Positions 25,662 through 34,605 are shown, counted from the first letter of the stretch. The stretch: DNA of 64,000 nt from an uncultured Bacteroidaceae bacterium (GCA_905235525.1 CAJOLW010000005.1:62001-126000), one strand, 5' to 3'. The notes: a model not told the origin generated them from the letters alone. A program made the numbers and translations.

Positions 25662-26150
25662 ATGAAAAGAACGACATTATTGTTTCTCTTTGTATGGATA
25701 TCCTCGTTATTGTGGGCACAACTTCCCTCTGTCGTACTAAAGGACATTGACGGAAAAATTATTCGAACTGACACATTGTCGAACATGGGACAACCCTTCA
25801 TTATAGATTTTTTTGCCACTTGGTGCAAACCATGCAACCGCGAACTGACAGCCATTAGTGAAGTCTATGAAGATTGGCAGAAGGAAACTGGAGTGAAACT
25901 AATAGCCGTATCCATTGACCAAGCCCAAAACATTCATAAAGTGAAGCCTTTGGTGGATCAAGAGGAATGGCAATTTGATATACTTCTTGACCCGAATAGC
26001 GACTTCTGTCGTGCATTAGGAGTACAGTTGATACCCTATACCTTGATTGTCAATGGGGACGGGAAAATCGTATATCGCCACCAAGGCTATGTTGATGGAA
26101 CAGAAAACACACTAATAGAAGAGATACGAACCTTACAAAAAAGAAAATAG
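25662..26150 (+). CDS. TlpA/ResA-like periplasmic thioredoxin
   Basis: A 162-residue protein. A signal peptide (TLLFLFVWISSLLWA) is followed by a thioredoxin fold with active site FFATWCKPCNREL (C55 and C58). cis-Pro is expected in the segment QLIPYTLIVNG. It ends in VDGTENTLIEEI. As a thiol-disulfide oxidoreductase it would act in the periplasm. Three bases separate it from the barrel-protein gene, and two further CxxC proteins follow, so it probably supplies reducing or oxidising power to them (inference from context). Confidence 0.9.
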   Translation: MKRTTLLFLFVWISSLLWAQLPSVVLKDIDGKIIRTDTLSNMGQPFIIDFFATWCKPCNRELTAISEVYEDWQKETGVKLIAVSIDQAQNIHKVKPLVDQEEWQFDILLDPNSDFCRALGVQLIPYTLIVNGDGKIVYRHQGYVDGTENTLIEEIRTLQKRK

Positions 26151-26153
26151 AAC

Positions 26154-27842
26154 ATGTACAAAAAGTGGATCATAACATCACTATCACTGCTCTTGATGTC
26201 ACATCCTACTGTACCTGCTCAAGACCTCAGCAAAGACATCACACTCAGTGGAAGCATTCAAAGTGACATTCTTTTTCCTCAAAAAGATGATGAGATTGAT
26301 GCCACCAAAGGAAATGACTGGGCTGTAACCAATACATATGCCGAGGTATATTTACATAGTCAACACGTTGAAGTCGGAACTCGGTTTGAATATTTGAAAC
26401 ACCCTCTTCCTGGTTACGAGAAAGACTTAAAGGGATGGGGAGTGCCTTATGCCTATATCAAAGGGCACTATAAGGAGACCGAACTAACAATCGGAAGCAT
26501 CTATGAGCAGTTCGGTTCCGGATTTATCCTCCGCACTTACGAAGAGCGGTCACTTGGTATTGACAACTCCCTAATGGGGGGACGACTTGTGGTAAAGCCC
26601 CTCAAGGGAACTACCATAAAAATATTGTCTGGTCGTCAACGCCGGTATTGGAACTGGAACAAGGCATGGGTAAGCGGGGCTGATATGGAGATGAATATTG
26701 ACGAATGGTCACCTTCCATGCAAAAAACCAACACAACTTGGACCATAGGTGCATCATGGGTAAACAAAAATGAAAAAGATTCTCCTGATATATTTGCTGA
26801 TGCAACGCACAAGGTAAACATTCCTCGATACGTCAATGCATGGGATTTCAGGGTCAATTTTCATCATGGCGAATGGAATCTATTGGCTGAATACGCTCAA
26901 AAGACTGAAGACCCTTCATATGCCAATGGCTACATTTTTCGGAGTGGCTCCGTCGCCATGCTATCTACCTCTTACTCAAAAAAAGGGTTCAGTCTTTTGC
27001 TACAAGCCAGACGAAGTGAGAACATGTCTTTTAGAAGCACCAATGAAACATCTCATTCCATCGGTATCTCATCCTATGTCAATCACTTACCTGCTTTTAC
27101 CAAAGATCACACATACGCTTTAGAGACCCTCTATCCGTACGCCACTCAAATCGCAGATGGAGAATGGGCTTATCAAGCAGAGGCTGGGTACAAATTCAAA
27201 CGAAACACCTTATTAGGAGGAAAATACGGCATGAACTTGAATGCCAATTTCTCCCATGTCCATTCAATTCAGCGCGCCTTTCAGAATGGCACATCATACA
27301 GAACACTTGCTGGCATAACGGACATTGCTGGTACTGAAGGGTACAGTTCCCCTTTCTTCAAATGGGGTAATCAAACTTTTTATCAAGACTTCGACATCCA
27401 AATATCAAAGAAAATGTCACCTTCTTTCTCCTTACTCTTTACGTACATGAATCAGCAATACAATCAGACATTAGCCGAAGGTCATGGCGGTATGATACAT
27501 AGCAACATTTTCATAACGGACTGTAAATATAAAATCACCTCTAAGGCCATATTGAGAAGTGAGTTACAGTATCTCACCACAGCGGATGATCAAGGTGATT
27601 GGGCTTTTGGACTATTAGAATTATCACTCGCTCCTCACTGGATGTTTACCATTAGCGATATGTACAATGCTGGTAATACCCATTTACATTATTATCAAGG
27701 ATTTATCACTCTCAACAAGGGTTCCCATCGCTTGCAGGTCGGATACGGAAGAACACGTGCTGGGTATAATTGCGCAGGGGGTATTTGCCGATATGTACCA
27801 GCCCACAAAGGAATCAACTCATCATACCATTACAGTTTCTAA
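26154..27842 (+). CDS. DUF6029-like outer-membrane beta-barrel protein
   Basis: A 562-residue protein with signal peptide (ITSLSLLLMSHPTVPAQ) and no hydrophobic helix afterwards. The body alternates polar and aromatic residues in many short strands, as in porin-like barrels: TLSGSIQSDILFPQ, NTYAEVYLHSQHVEVGTRFE, YAYIKGHYKETELTIGS. It ends KGINSSYHYSF with a C-terminal aromatic, as is usual for outer-membrane barrels. From memory the N-terminal pattern (GSIYEQFGSGFILRTYEER) is that of DUF6029 proteins of Bacteroidetes. Function unknown. It sits between two thioredoxin-like genes with spacings of 3 and 4 bases. Confidence 0.8.
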   Translation: MYKKWIITSLSLLLMSHPTVPAQDLSKDITLSGSIQSDILFPQKDDEIDATKGNDWAVTNTYAEVYLHSQHVEVGTRFEYLKHPLPGYEKDLKGWGVPYAYIKGHYKETELTIGSIYEQFGSGFILRTYEERSLGIDNSLMGGRLVVKPLKGTTIKILSGRQRRYWNWNKAWVSGADMEMNIDEWSPSMQKTNTTWTIGASWVNKNEKDSPDIFADATHKVNIPRYVNAWDFRVNFHHGEWNLLAEYAQKTEDPSYANGYIFRSGSVAMLSTSYSKKGFSLLLQARRSENMSFRSTNETSHSIGISSYVNHLPAFTKDHTYALETLYPYATQIADGEWAYQAEAGYKFKRNTLLGGKYGMNLNANFSHVHSIQRAFQNGTSYRTLAGITDIAGTEGYSSPFFKWGNQTFYQDFDIQISKKMSPSFSLLFTYMNQQYNQTLAEGHGGMIHSNIFITDCKYKITSKAILRSELQYLTTADDQGDWAFGLLELSLAPHWMFTISDMYNAGNTHLHYYQGFITLNKGSHRLQVGYGRTRAGYNCAGGICRYVPAHKGINSSYHYSF

Positions 27843-27846
27843 AGAA

Positions 27847-28575
27847 ATGAAGAATTTCGTATTACACATATTACTGCTATACGGCATATTAGCAGGATGC
27901 AGCCGAATTCAAGAAGATGAACGGCTCATCTATGTTAAGCCTGTCGCCGTAAGCCGCAAAATATTAATAGAGGATTTTACGGGGCAACGTTGTGTGAACT
28001 GCCCTAACGCATCTGATGAGATACTGCGATTGCAAGAACTATACGGGGAAGATGCCCTCATTGTTGTCTCTATCCACTCAGGGCCCTTGGGATTTTACAC
28101 GAATAGCCACTTCCTTGGACTTAGCACCAATACAGGCGACATCTACTATACTCATTGGGGGGTGGAATACTTGCCGATCGGGATGGTGAATCGTAGCAAA
28201 CTACTGAGCCACTCTGCCTGGAACGCTCAGATACGGGATGAGTTACAGCAGAAGGCATCTGTTGATATCCATGTGGCGACAGAACTGGAAGGAGATAAAC
28301 TTAGAATACGAACCGAGGTTCGTGGCATAGACGGTGATACAAACGGAAAACTGCAGTTGTGGTTGGTAGAGGACAGCATCACCGCCTTCCAACTGATGCC
28401 TGACGGCACTCGATGTGACGATTATATACATCGACACGTGTTCCGTACTGCTATCAACGGGACATGGGGGGAAGACATCAACATGAAAGAAGGTGAACAG
28501 ATAATTAAAGAACACAACGACGTGATGCTTGCCGATGAATGGGATCCATCTCTCTGTGGTAGCATTTGTGTATGA
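27847..28575 (+). CDS. Omp28-related lipoprotein with CxxC
   Basis: A 242-residue protein. The start at 27847 gives a lipoprotein signal (LHILLLYGILAGCSR, lipobox LAGC). The thioredoxin-like Omp28 motif follows: ILIEDFTGQRCVNCPNASDE, with C-V-N-C at the active-site position, then LYGEDALIVVSIHSGPLG and GVEYLPIGMVNR, where the cis-Pro is expected. Omp28 was named from a Porphyromonas gingivalis surface protein. The longer frame starting at 27667 overlaps the barrel gene and lacks a signal, so it is rejected. Part of the 25662-30867 operon. Confidence 0.86.
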   Translation: MKNFVLHILLLYGILAGCSRIQEDERLIYVKPVAVSRKILIEDFTGQRCVNCPNASDEILRLQELYGEDALIVVSIHSGPLGFYTNSHFLGLSTNTGDIYYTHWGVEYLPIGMVNRSKLLSHSAWNAQIRDELQQKASVDIHVATELEGDKLRIRTEVRGIDGDTNGKLQLWLVEDSITAFQLMPDGTRCDDYIHRHVFRTAINGTWGEDINMKEGEQIIKEHNDVMLADEWDPSLCGSICV

Positions 28576-28626
28576 CAATAATAATGTAAAACAAATCAAT
28601 CAAGTTAAACTTAAAAACTAACGTGT

Positions 28627-30867
28627 ATGAAAAAGTATTTATTTATGACAATGACCACCCTGTGTATGTCGATAGTAACAGGTTGGGCACAAGTGTTCGA
28701 ATTTGAATTCAACGGTCAGAAGGTGGATGACGGTACCATTGTTACCATTCCAGCCACAGAGGACGAATATGGTTTTGGCGAATGGTGGTGTGAGACAAAC
28801 CCTAGCAGCAGTCTGTACACGGGATTAATTTTGCATCTGGTAGGCAGTGAGAATGTCAACTGTAACGCTACAGTAACCATTGAGCGCAACGAACTCAATC
28901 CCGCTACCCTCAAATGGTGCATGGGTGGTGAATGCTCACTGATGGCGGGCAAGACGACATTGACCAAAGATTTTGCGATTACGAATACGGGGCGCGTACA
29001 AGTACAGTTCGATGCAGAGAACATTCAGCAGGAAGGGACGCTGATGGCCATGCTCACAGCAACCATCCAAGGGGAGACCCATTCAGTGAAGATTCAGTTC
29101 ACTCATGGCGAAGCCACATCTGAACAGATGTGGTGGGGGCACCTGAGTGGGAATCGCATGAGTAGTTCAGACAATGGCTTAGGCAGTTCGGAAGCAGGTA
29201 CGATTGATGTGGCCATGTTTGTGCCAAAGGAGCACGCATTCGTGGGGACGAGCACCATCAAGGCGATACGTTTGTGGCTGGGGGATGACTTGTCGAAGAT
29301 CAGCGATGATGTGAGGGTGTGGATATCGGAAGATGAGCCTTTATCAAGTGGCTCATACGTGCAGTCAGTTCCACTCTCAACGTTGCAAGTGGGCAAGAAC
29401 GATATTGAACTGACCACTCCATATGAAGTCAAGGGCAAGGCACTCTACATAGGCTATACATATACCAGTTCCGAAAGGTCCTACCCCATCATGTTCGAAG
29501 ACAAGATGGGCACAAAGTCCCTCTTCTATCGCCACTCCAATTCTGGCAGTTGGGAAGACATTAGCGAAGACTACGGATGCCTTGGGCTGCAGGTATTCAT
29601 AGAAGGAGGTCCCTATCCTAAGAACAATGTAACGGTTGGAGACTTCGGCCAACAGGTTGTATCGAAGGAACAAGGCAGCATCTCAGTGCCCATCATGGTG
29701 ACCAATATGGGTATGAATGAGATAACAAGTTTTGCCTATACCATCACGACGGATGGCGGCAGCACCACAGAAGAGCAGACGTATGACATGTCGTCATACG
29801 CCATCCCCTACAATGAGACAAGAACATGCCACATCACCTTCTTAGCCGACAGCAAGACCGCAAAGTATGCCAAGACGCTCACCATCACCAAACTGAATGG
29901 TATAAAGAACAAGTCGGCCGCGAAGGAGGCAAAAGGCTCTCTCATCACCATCGAAGAAAAACCATCGGTGGTGCCCGTGGTGGAGGAATTTACGGGTACG
30001 TGGTGTGGCTATTGTCCCTATGGAATGGTAGGAATGCAGGCCCTGCACGAGAAATATGGCGACCAAGTGGTGCTGATAGCAGCTCATGGCAGTGACATCA
30101 TGACCATTGAAGATTACAATCCAATACGCGCTTACTATGTGGACGGATACCCCAGTTCCATTATTAACAGAAATCAAGAAACTTATCCTTCCAAATCAAA
30201 CTTACTCAATTATATGGAAAAGATGAAAGATGCAGTTGTGCAAGGTTCCATTAGCCTAAGTGCCGAATGGGGGGATACAGAGAAAAAGTCTGTCAACTTT
30301 ACCACCAAGACAAAGTTCGTCTATAGCGAAGACGAAGGCAACTATGGTATCGCATTTGTGCTGGTGGAAGACGGAATGATAGGTTCTGGCTCTTCGTGGG
30401 CACAATCCAACTACCTGAGTGGTTCAAGCGTTTGGCAGAATGATGAGATGGAGTTTTGGAAAAAGGCGGATTCGAAAGTGACGGGGCTGGAATATGACCA
30501 CGTGGCTGTTTCGGCATGGGACATTGTCGATGGTGTAACCGGTTCTGTTAACCCGCATATTCAAGAGAGGGATGTCCAGACCTTCACCTACAGGGGACAG
30601 ATTCCAGACAAGAACTTGACACTGATTCAAAATAAATCAAAACTGACCGCCATCGCCTTGTTAATTGACAGAACTTCTGGTACAATAGTTAATGCCGCTC
30701 AAGCACCTATTAGCGAAATGAGTACAGACATCACTGACCTCATCACAAATCCTACCACTATTGAAGGATATTACACGATAGATGGCAAACGAATCAGCAC
30801 ACCTGCCAAGGGCGTAAACGTTGTGAAGTATGCAGATGGAAGTACAAAGAAGATTTTCGTAAAGTAA
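28627..30867 (+). CDS. T9SS-exported Omp28-like protein with WCGYC thioredoxin motif
   Basis: A 746-residue protein. Signal peptide (MTMTTLCMSIVTGWAQ), then beta-rich domains (residues 20-430). An Omp28/thioredoxin-like domain starts near 445: VVEEFTGTWCGYCPYGMVGM with C460 and C463, then VDGYPSSIINRNQ with the cis-Pro region. The C-terminal tail ends GKRISTPAKGVNVVKYADGS and then TKKIFVK, a T9SS sorting-type tail. It should be displayed at the cell surface or released. It is the last gene of the putative TlpA/barrel/Omp28 operon (51 bases after the previous gene) and is followed by a long hairpin. Confidence 0.87.
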   Translation: MKKYLFMTMTTLCMSIVTGWAQVFEFEFNGQKVDDGTIVTIPATEDEYGFGEWWCETNPSSSLYTGLILHLVGSENVNCNATVTIERNELNPATLKWCMGGECSLMAGKTTLTKDFAITNTGRVQVQFDAENIQQEGTLMAMLTATIQGETHSVKIQFTHGEATSEQMWWGHLSGNRMSSSDNGLGSSEAGTIDVAMFVPKEHAFVGTSTIKAIRLWLGDDLSKISDDVRVWISEDEPLSSGSYVQSVPLSTLQVGKNDIELTTPYEVKGKALYIGYTYTSSERSYPIMFEDKMGTKSLFYRHSNSGSWEDISEDYGCLGLQVFIEGGPYPKNNVTVGDFGQQVVSKEQGSISVPIMVTNMGMNEITSFAYTITTDGGSTTEEQTYDMSSYAIPYNETRTCHITFLADSKTAKYAKTLTITKLNGIKNKSAAKEAKGSLITIEEKPSVVPVVEEFTGTWCGYCPYGMVGMQALHEKYGDQVVLIAAHGSDIMTIEDYNPIRAYYVDGYPSSIINRNQETYPSKSNLLNYMEKMKDAVVQGSISLSAEWGDTEKKSVNFTTKTKFVYSEDEGNYGIAFVLVEDGMIGSGSSWAQSNYLSGSSVWQNDEMEFWKKADSKVTGLEYDHVAVSAWDIVDGVTGSVNPHIQERDVQTFTYRGQIPDKNLTLIQNKSKLTAIALLIDRTSGTIVNAAQAPISEMSTDITDLITNPTTIEGYYTIDGKRISTPAKGVNVVKYADGSTKKIFVK

Positions 30868-30883
30868 CAATTCAATATCATTC

Positions 30884-30929
30884 GAGTAACTGACTCCTTC
30901 AGGATTTCTCCTGTAGAGGTCAGTTACTC
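30884..30929. promoter_or_regulatory. Two-part hairpin between Omp28-like and C10 protease genes
   Basis: An 11-bp perfect outer stem, GAGTAACTGAC with GTCAGTTACTC, encloses an inner 5-bp stem CAGGA-TTTC-TCCTG. There is no T run after it, and the C10 ATG is 18 bases downstream. It could be a processing or attenuation structure rather than a simple terminator. Confidence 0.75.
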
Positions 30930-30947
30930 CCAATAGAGAAAGGAACA

Positions 30948-32864
30948 ATGAAGAATAAATCTTTTACCTTTATAAAAGCTTTTTCCATTCTTTCTGTTAC
31001 GCTTCTATCTATAAGTATGAAGGCACAACAGATAGAATTGGATGAGGCACAACAGATTGCTGCTAACTTTTTTATGGGAAGCCAACAGCATTCTTCGAAA
31101 TCACATCGGAGGTCCATGCAAGTGAGCATCCCCTTACTTGCCTATACCGCTCAAACAAAGGATGTGGCAGATTTTTATGTCTTCAACAATAGTAATACCT
31201 CAAAAGGGTTCGTCATTGTAGCAGGCAATCATCAACAACCTAACATCTTGGGGTATTCTTTAGAGAGCACCTTTGACATAGAAAACGTACCCGACAACTT
31301 CAAATGGTGGATGGAACAATACCAAAGCAATGGCACTACAAAAAGGAACGCTATCAAAAAGTTCTGGCACGATATTGAACCACTTATCAAAACAACATGG
31401 GGGCAAGAGGAACCATACAATAGTGCTATTCCTCACATGGAAGGGTTTCAACCTTTTGTAACTGGATGCACATCAACAGCCATAGCACAAGTAATGAACT
31501 ATTACCAGTTTCCTCAAAAAGGTGAAGGAGCAAATTCATACCAAATCACCTATAATGATGAGAATGCGCTTAAGGTTACTTTCTCTGCTAATTTTAATAC
31601 AATATATGATTGGAACAACATGCTTGATGATTATTCGCATGGATATACACAAATGCAAGCAGATGCTGTTGCCACATTGATGTATCACATAGGAGTATCT
31701 GAAAGAACATCATACAGTGACATCGATCACGGGAGCAGTGCTTCTCTTCATGACGGCGCTATTGCAATGATGGAATATTTCAACTATGACAAGAGCATGG
31801 AGACAGCCGAGCGTAAACATTTCACAGACGAAGAATGGGAGAGAATCATTTATTATGAGTTGGACAATGGACGCCCCGTCTTATATTCTGGCCGAACTTC
31901 ATTTGATAGTGGACATAGTTTCATTATTCATGGTTATGATGCAGTAGAAAACCTCTATGCTATCAATTGGGGATGGGATGGATATTGTGATGGGTATTAC
32001 ATTTTAACGGGTCCTAATTCTTTAAGTCCTCATGATGGAAATCAATCTATTGGTGATAAATATAACGAAGACCAATGCATATATGTCAATATCAAGCCTA
32101 ATGAAGGTGGAGAACCTGTGCCCATCATAGCTTCTCGCGATCAAGTGCTTATGAGTACCATATCCGAGAGTGCTCCTATTCATAATTATCAACTAAACCT
32201 TATCACAGATGAAGATTTGATGCTTTATCTACAAATCTCGCCCCATAACAGCGGATTGTTTCCCACCAAGTTTCTCTATGGTGTGATGCTTATGAATAGG
32301 GAAAACGGACACACTATTTATCCAGATGAAAGCCATACGAATCAAGTAGATTTAGGGGTAAACTACTATTATACAACTCAAATTGAATTCAGCACTTCCC
32401 TGTTGCAATATAATGGCATATACGAAGTACTACCAGCGTTCAGCACAGATGATGGAAAGACGTGGCAGCCAATGCGTACTGATACCAATAACAAGATACC
32501 AACTATAACTGTAACAGGTGGTATGACAATGACCAAGACCGCATATACTCTGACTTATCTGGTAGATGGAGAAATATATGAGAAGTTACAATTAAAATCA
32601 GGTATAACTATTACTCCAGAACCAGAACCAACGAAAGAGGGTTATGCTTTCTCTGGATGGAGCGAGATACCTGCCACAATGCCCACACACGACGTGACAA
32701 TCACTGGATCTTTCACATACATAGATGCCATTAAAAATATCATTAAGGATGATAAAGATTATCACATCTACACTCCTGACGGCACACAATTCAACACATT
32801 GCAGAAGGGTGTGAATATCCTCCGCTATCCGAATGGCACTACCAAGAAAGTATTTGTGAAATAA
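30948..32864 (+). CDS. C10-family cysteine protease (streptopain/interpain-like), T9SS cargo
   Basis: A 638-residue protein. Signal peptide (AFSILSVTLLSISMKAQQ), then a propeptide/Spi-like region (LDEAQQIAANFFMGSQQHS). The protease domain has C174 in FVTGCTSTAIAQVMNYYQFP and H323 in DSGHSFIIHGYDA, followed by LYAINWGWDGYCDGYYIL. All are hallmarks of peptidase family C10. After about residue 385 come a beta domain and an InlB B-repeat-like module (TYLVDGEIYEKLQ through EGYAFSGWSEIPATM). The T9SS-type tail GTQFNTLQKGVNILRYPNGT plus KKVFVK is shared almost base for base with the giant gene at 34606. It would degrade host or dietary proteins outside the cell. Confidence 0.93.
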   Translation: MKNKSFTFIKAFSILSVTLLSISMKAQQIELDEAQQIAANFFMGSQQHSSKSHRRSMQVSIPLLAYTAQTKDVADFYVFNNSNTSKGFVIVAGNHQQPNILGYSLESTFDIENVPDNFKWWMEQYQSNGTTKRNAIKKFWHDIEPLIKTTWGQEEPYNSAIPHMEGFQPFVTGCTSTAIAQVMNYYQFPQKGEGANSYQITYNDENALKVTFSANFNTIYDWNNMLDDYSHGYTQMQADAVATLMYHIGVSERTSYSDIDHGSSASLHDGAIAMMEYFNYDKSMETAERKHFTDEEWERIIYYELDNGRPVLYSGRTSFDSGHSFIIHGYDAVENLYAINWGWDGYCDGYYILTGPNSLSPHDGNQSIGDKYNEDQCIYVNIKPNEGGEPVPIIASRDQVLMSTISESAPIHNYQLNLITDEDLMLYLQISPHNSGLFPTKFLYGVMLMNRENGHTIYPDESHTNQVDLGVNYYYTTQIEFSTSLLQYNGIYEVLPAFSTDDGKTWQPMRTDTNNKIPTITVTGGMTMTKTAYTLTYLVDGEIYEKLQLKSGITITPEPEPTKEGYAFSGWSEIPATMPTHDVTITGSFTYIDAIKNIIKDDKDYHIYTPDGTQFNTLQKGVNILRYPNGTTKKVFVK

Positions 32865-32912
32865 GTCTTAACCAATCAGGGGGCATCATGTGAAAGAGTA
32901 AGATCATGATGG
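32781..32912 (+). repeat. 132-bp near-identical 3'-end repeat, copy 1
   Basis: From GGCACACAATTC in the C10 gene through its stop and past the CATCATG hairpin, this segment matches 41023-41154 at the end of the giant gene with one mismatch (ACTACC versus ACTAAC). It covers the coding end of the sorting tail plus the 3' untranslated region. Confidence 0.95.
32884..32911. terminator. CATCATG/CATGATG hairpin after the C10 gene
   Basis: A 7-bp perfect stem with a 14-base loop, 20 bases past the stop. Copies lie at 41126-41153 and, diverged in the loop, at 44551-44578. There is no T run, so its role as a terminator is uncertain. Confidence 0.5.
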
Positions 32913-32960
32913 TAACACACACAACTATCCTCTCTTTCGCAAACAAGCCCTTCACCACAA

Positions 32961-32996
32961 AAATGGCGGGAAACCCACTTATGGTTTTCCGCCATT
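32961..32996. terminator. GGCGGGAAACC hairpin (degenerate cassette copy)
   Basis: AATGGCGGGAAACC pairs with GGTTTTCCGCCATT with one mismatch. The preceding CCCTTCACCACAA is the same as in cassettes B-D. The promoter half of the cassette is not kept here. The rest of the 32865-33170 gap holds the AAA-ATPase promoter and a 14-bp repeat array. Confidence 0.75.
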
Positions 32997-33073
32997 CTTA
33001 TCTTTAACCCTTATAAAAAAAATATCGCTTTGCGACTTTTAGCGGACAGCAATAAAATATTTTACTGAAATAT

Positions 33074-33104
33074 TTTGCAGGTTAAATAAAAACCCATATC
33101 TTTG
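33074..33104 (+). promoter_or_regulatory. Promoter of the AAA-ATPase gene
   Basis: TTTG at 33074-33077, 19 bases, then TATCTTTG at 33097-33104. The predicted transcript start is inside the 14-bp repeat array that follows. Confidence 0.6.
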
Positions 33105-33106
33105 CA

Positions 33107-33148
33107 TTACGAACATTTCGTTACGAATCTTTCGTTACGAATCCTTCG
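33107..33148. repeat. Three 14-bp tandem repeats in the leader of the AAA-ATPase gene
   Basis: TTACGAACATTTCG, TTACGAATCTTTCG and TTACGAATCCTTCG follow each other exactly. Their junctions create the palindrome TTCGTTACGAA twice. The array starts two bases after the -7 box, where a repressor or translation regulator could act. Confidence 0.9.
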
Positions 33149-33170
33149 TAATAAAATTTGTTATGGCAAT

Positions 33171-34301
33171 ATGAAGACAGGCAAGCCACAGAACCCATTC
33201 CTCTTGTCAGGATACGTGTCGAAGGAGTATTTCTGCGACAGAGAATCTGAAACACAAAAGTTGGTTTCTGCTTTGGTCAATGGACGTAACATCACGTTGA
33301 TAAGTCCACGTCGTATGGGAAAGACGGGGCTTATCCGACATACTTTCCACAAGATGGAGACGGAGCAAGGAGTTCATTGCTATTATGTTGACTTGTTCCA
33401 GACGGATAGCCTTTCTTCCCTTGTGACGAAGCTTGGAAACGTGGTGCTGGGCACTCTCGACACCCAGAAAGAACAACTAATAAAGCAAGTGGTGACTTTT
33501 TTCAAATCACTGCGGCCAGTCTTTGGCATGGATCCTCGCACAGGCGAGCCAAACTTCAGCATCAATGTCCAGCCAGAACTTGCAGAGCAGTCACTGGAAG
33601 AAATTCTCTCCTATATGGAGCAGTCGGGCAAGTCATGCTATGTCGCTTTTGATGAGTTTCAGAAAATTACGGAATATGAAGATAAGAAAGTGGAAGCCAT
33701 TCTTCGTTCTTACATTCAGCACCTCGTCAACGTACACTTCATTTTCTCTGGCAGTCAGCGGCATGTGCTTGAGAACATGTTTGCCTCTGCTTCACGTCCC
33801 TTCTATCAGAGCACACAGATGATGAATCTTGGCAGCATCGCCGAAGAGACATATTTTGAGTTCGCTGCCAGTCATCTAAAGGCTCACGGACAGACGATAG
33901 ATGCCGAGACATTCCATTATGCCTATCAGAAGCTTTATGCTCACACATGGTATGTTCAAATGCTACTCAATCGTCTTTACGAAGAGAAAATCAGTAGCAT
34001 TGACATGAGTGCAATAGACAACGAACTCATTGACATTGTGGATGATAACGAGGCTACATTCCAAACATTCCTCAGATTGGTCACTCCTGCACAGCGCAAG
34101 ATTCTCAGAGCTATTGCCGTAGAAGGCAAGGTGAAAGAGATTAGCGGACGCAAGTTTATCACAGCTCATCATCTTGGAGCAGCCAGCACTGTCGCTTCCG
34201 CCGTAAAGTCACTGGTTGACAAGGAACTCATTCTCGACGAACAAGGCACCTACAGCGTTTACGACCGCTTCTTGGGACTGTATCTTTTGAAAAAATCATA
34301 A
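33171..34301 (+). CDS. AAA-type ATPase with C-terminal winged helix
   Basis: A 376-residue cytoplasmic protein of the archaeal-type ATPase superfamily common in Bacteroidetes. N-terminal NPFLLSGYVSKEYFCDRE precedes the Walker A motif ISPRRMGKTGLIRH, and Walker B is CYVAFDEFQKI. A sensor-like stretch IFSGSQRHVLENMF follows. The C-terminal part (TPAQRKILRAIAVEG through ASTVASAVKSLVDKELI) is a winged helix-turn-helix. Start at the ATG 33171; the longer frame begins at a TTG inside the -7 box and is rejected. Function unknown. It is the only cytoplasmic gene within a run of surface-protein genes. Confidence 0.88.
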   Translation: MKTGKPQNPFLLSGYVSKEYFCDRESETQKLVSALVNGRNITLISPRRMGKTGLIRHTFHKMETEQGVHCYYVDLFQTDSLSSLVTKLGNVVLGTLDTQKEQLIKQVVTFFKSLRPVFGMDPRTGEPNFSINVQPELAEQSLEEILSYMEQSGKSCYVAFDEFQKITEYEDKKVEAILRSYIQHLVNVHFIFSGSQRHVLENMFASASRPFYQSTQMMNLGSIAEETYFEFAASHLKAHGQTIDAETFHYAYQKLYAHTWYVQMLLNRLYEEKISSIDMSAIDNELIDIVDDNEATFQTFLRLVTPAQRKILRAIAVEGKVKEISGRKFITAHHLGAASTVASAVKSLVDKELILDEQGTYSVYDRFLGLYLLKKS

Positions 34302-34339
34302 AACGCCAGAGTACCTTAAAAGTGAAATACAGACAGATG

Positions 34340-34359
34340 TTGTCTAAACCATTAGACAA
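34340..34359. terminator. Small hairpin after the AAA-ATPase gene
   Basis: TTGTCTA pairs with TAGACAA around 6 bases, followed by GTCGTCTTATTT. A weak candidate terminator upstream of cassette B. Confidence 0.45.
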
Positions 34360-34413
34360 GTCGTCTTATTTCCAATAATCCATCCTCATTTCCTAAAACA
34401 AACCCTTCACCAC

Positions 34414-34454
34414 AAAAATGGCGGAAAACCGACTCATGGTTTTCCGCCATTTTT
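34414..34454. terminator. 17-bp perfect terminator hairpin (cassette B)
   Basis: AAAAATGGCGGAAAACC pairs perfectly with GGTTTTCCGCCATTTTT around GACTCAT. Because the stem ends are A and T runs it can terminate in both directions. Confidence 0.88.
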
Positions 34455-34490
34455 ACATTCTTTCCTATAAAAACTTACATTTTTCAGTCC

Positions 34491-34518
34491 TTTGGAGCAC
34501 AAGAAATCCCTATATTTG
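34491..34518 (+). promoter_or_regulatory. Promoter of the giant gene (cassette B)
   Basis: TTTG at 34491-34494, 16 bases, then TATATTTG at 34511-34518. The leader is about 80 bases. Confidence 0.65.
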
Positions 34519-34605
34519 TCCTTGACATTAGTTTTTAACAAAATCCATTGTCAACCTCATTATCAACAATCAACCCAAGTATAAACCTATAAAAAACAAC
34601 GGACT

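Larger units (their letters stand above)
34396..34605 (+). repeat. Intergenic terminator-promoter cassette, copy B
   Basis: Runs from AAAACAAACCCTTCACCACA through the hairpin, CAGTCCTTTGGAGCACAA, ATCCCTATATTTGTCC, TTGACATTAGTTTTTAAC and AAATCCATTGTCAACC to the ATG of the giant gene. It is nearly identical to copy C (41177-41391) for the first 170 or so bases. Confidence 0.9.

Noticed and set aside
33107..33148. Possible CRISPR array
   Set aside because: Repeats are contiguous 14-mers with no spacers and no cas genes nearby.
33171..34301. AAA-ATPase as a transposition or phage-defence gene
   Set aside because: Walker motifs and winged helix are clear, but there is no nuclease, transposase, inverted ends or defence partner beside it.
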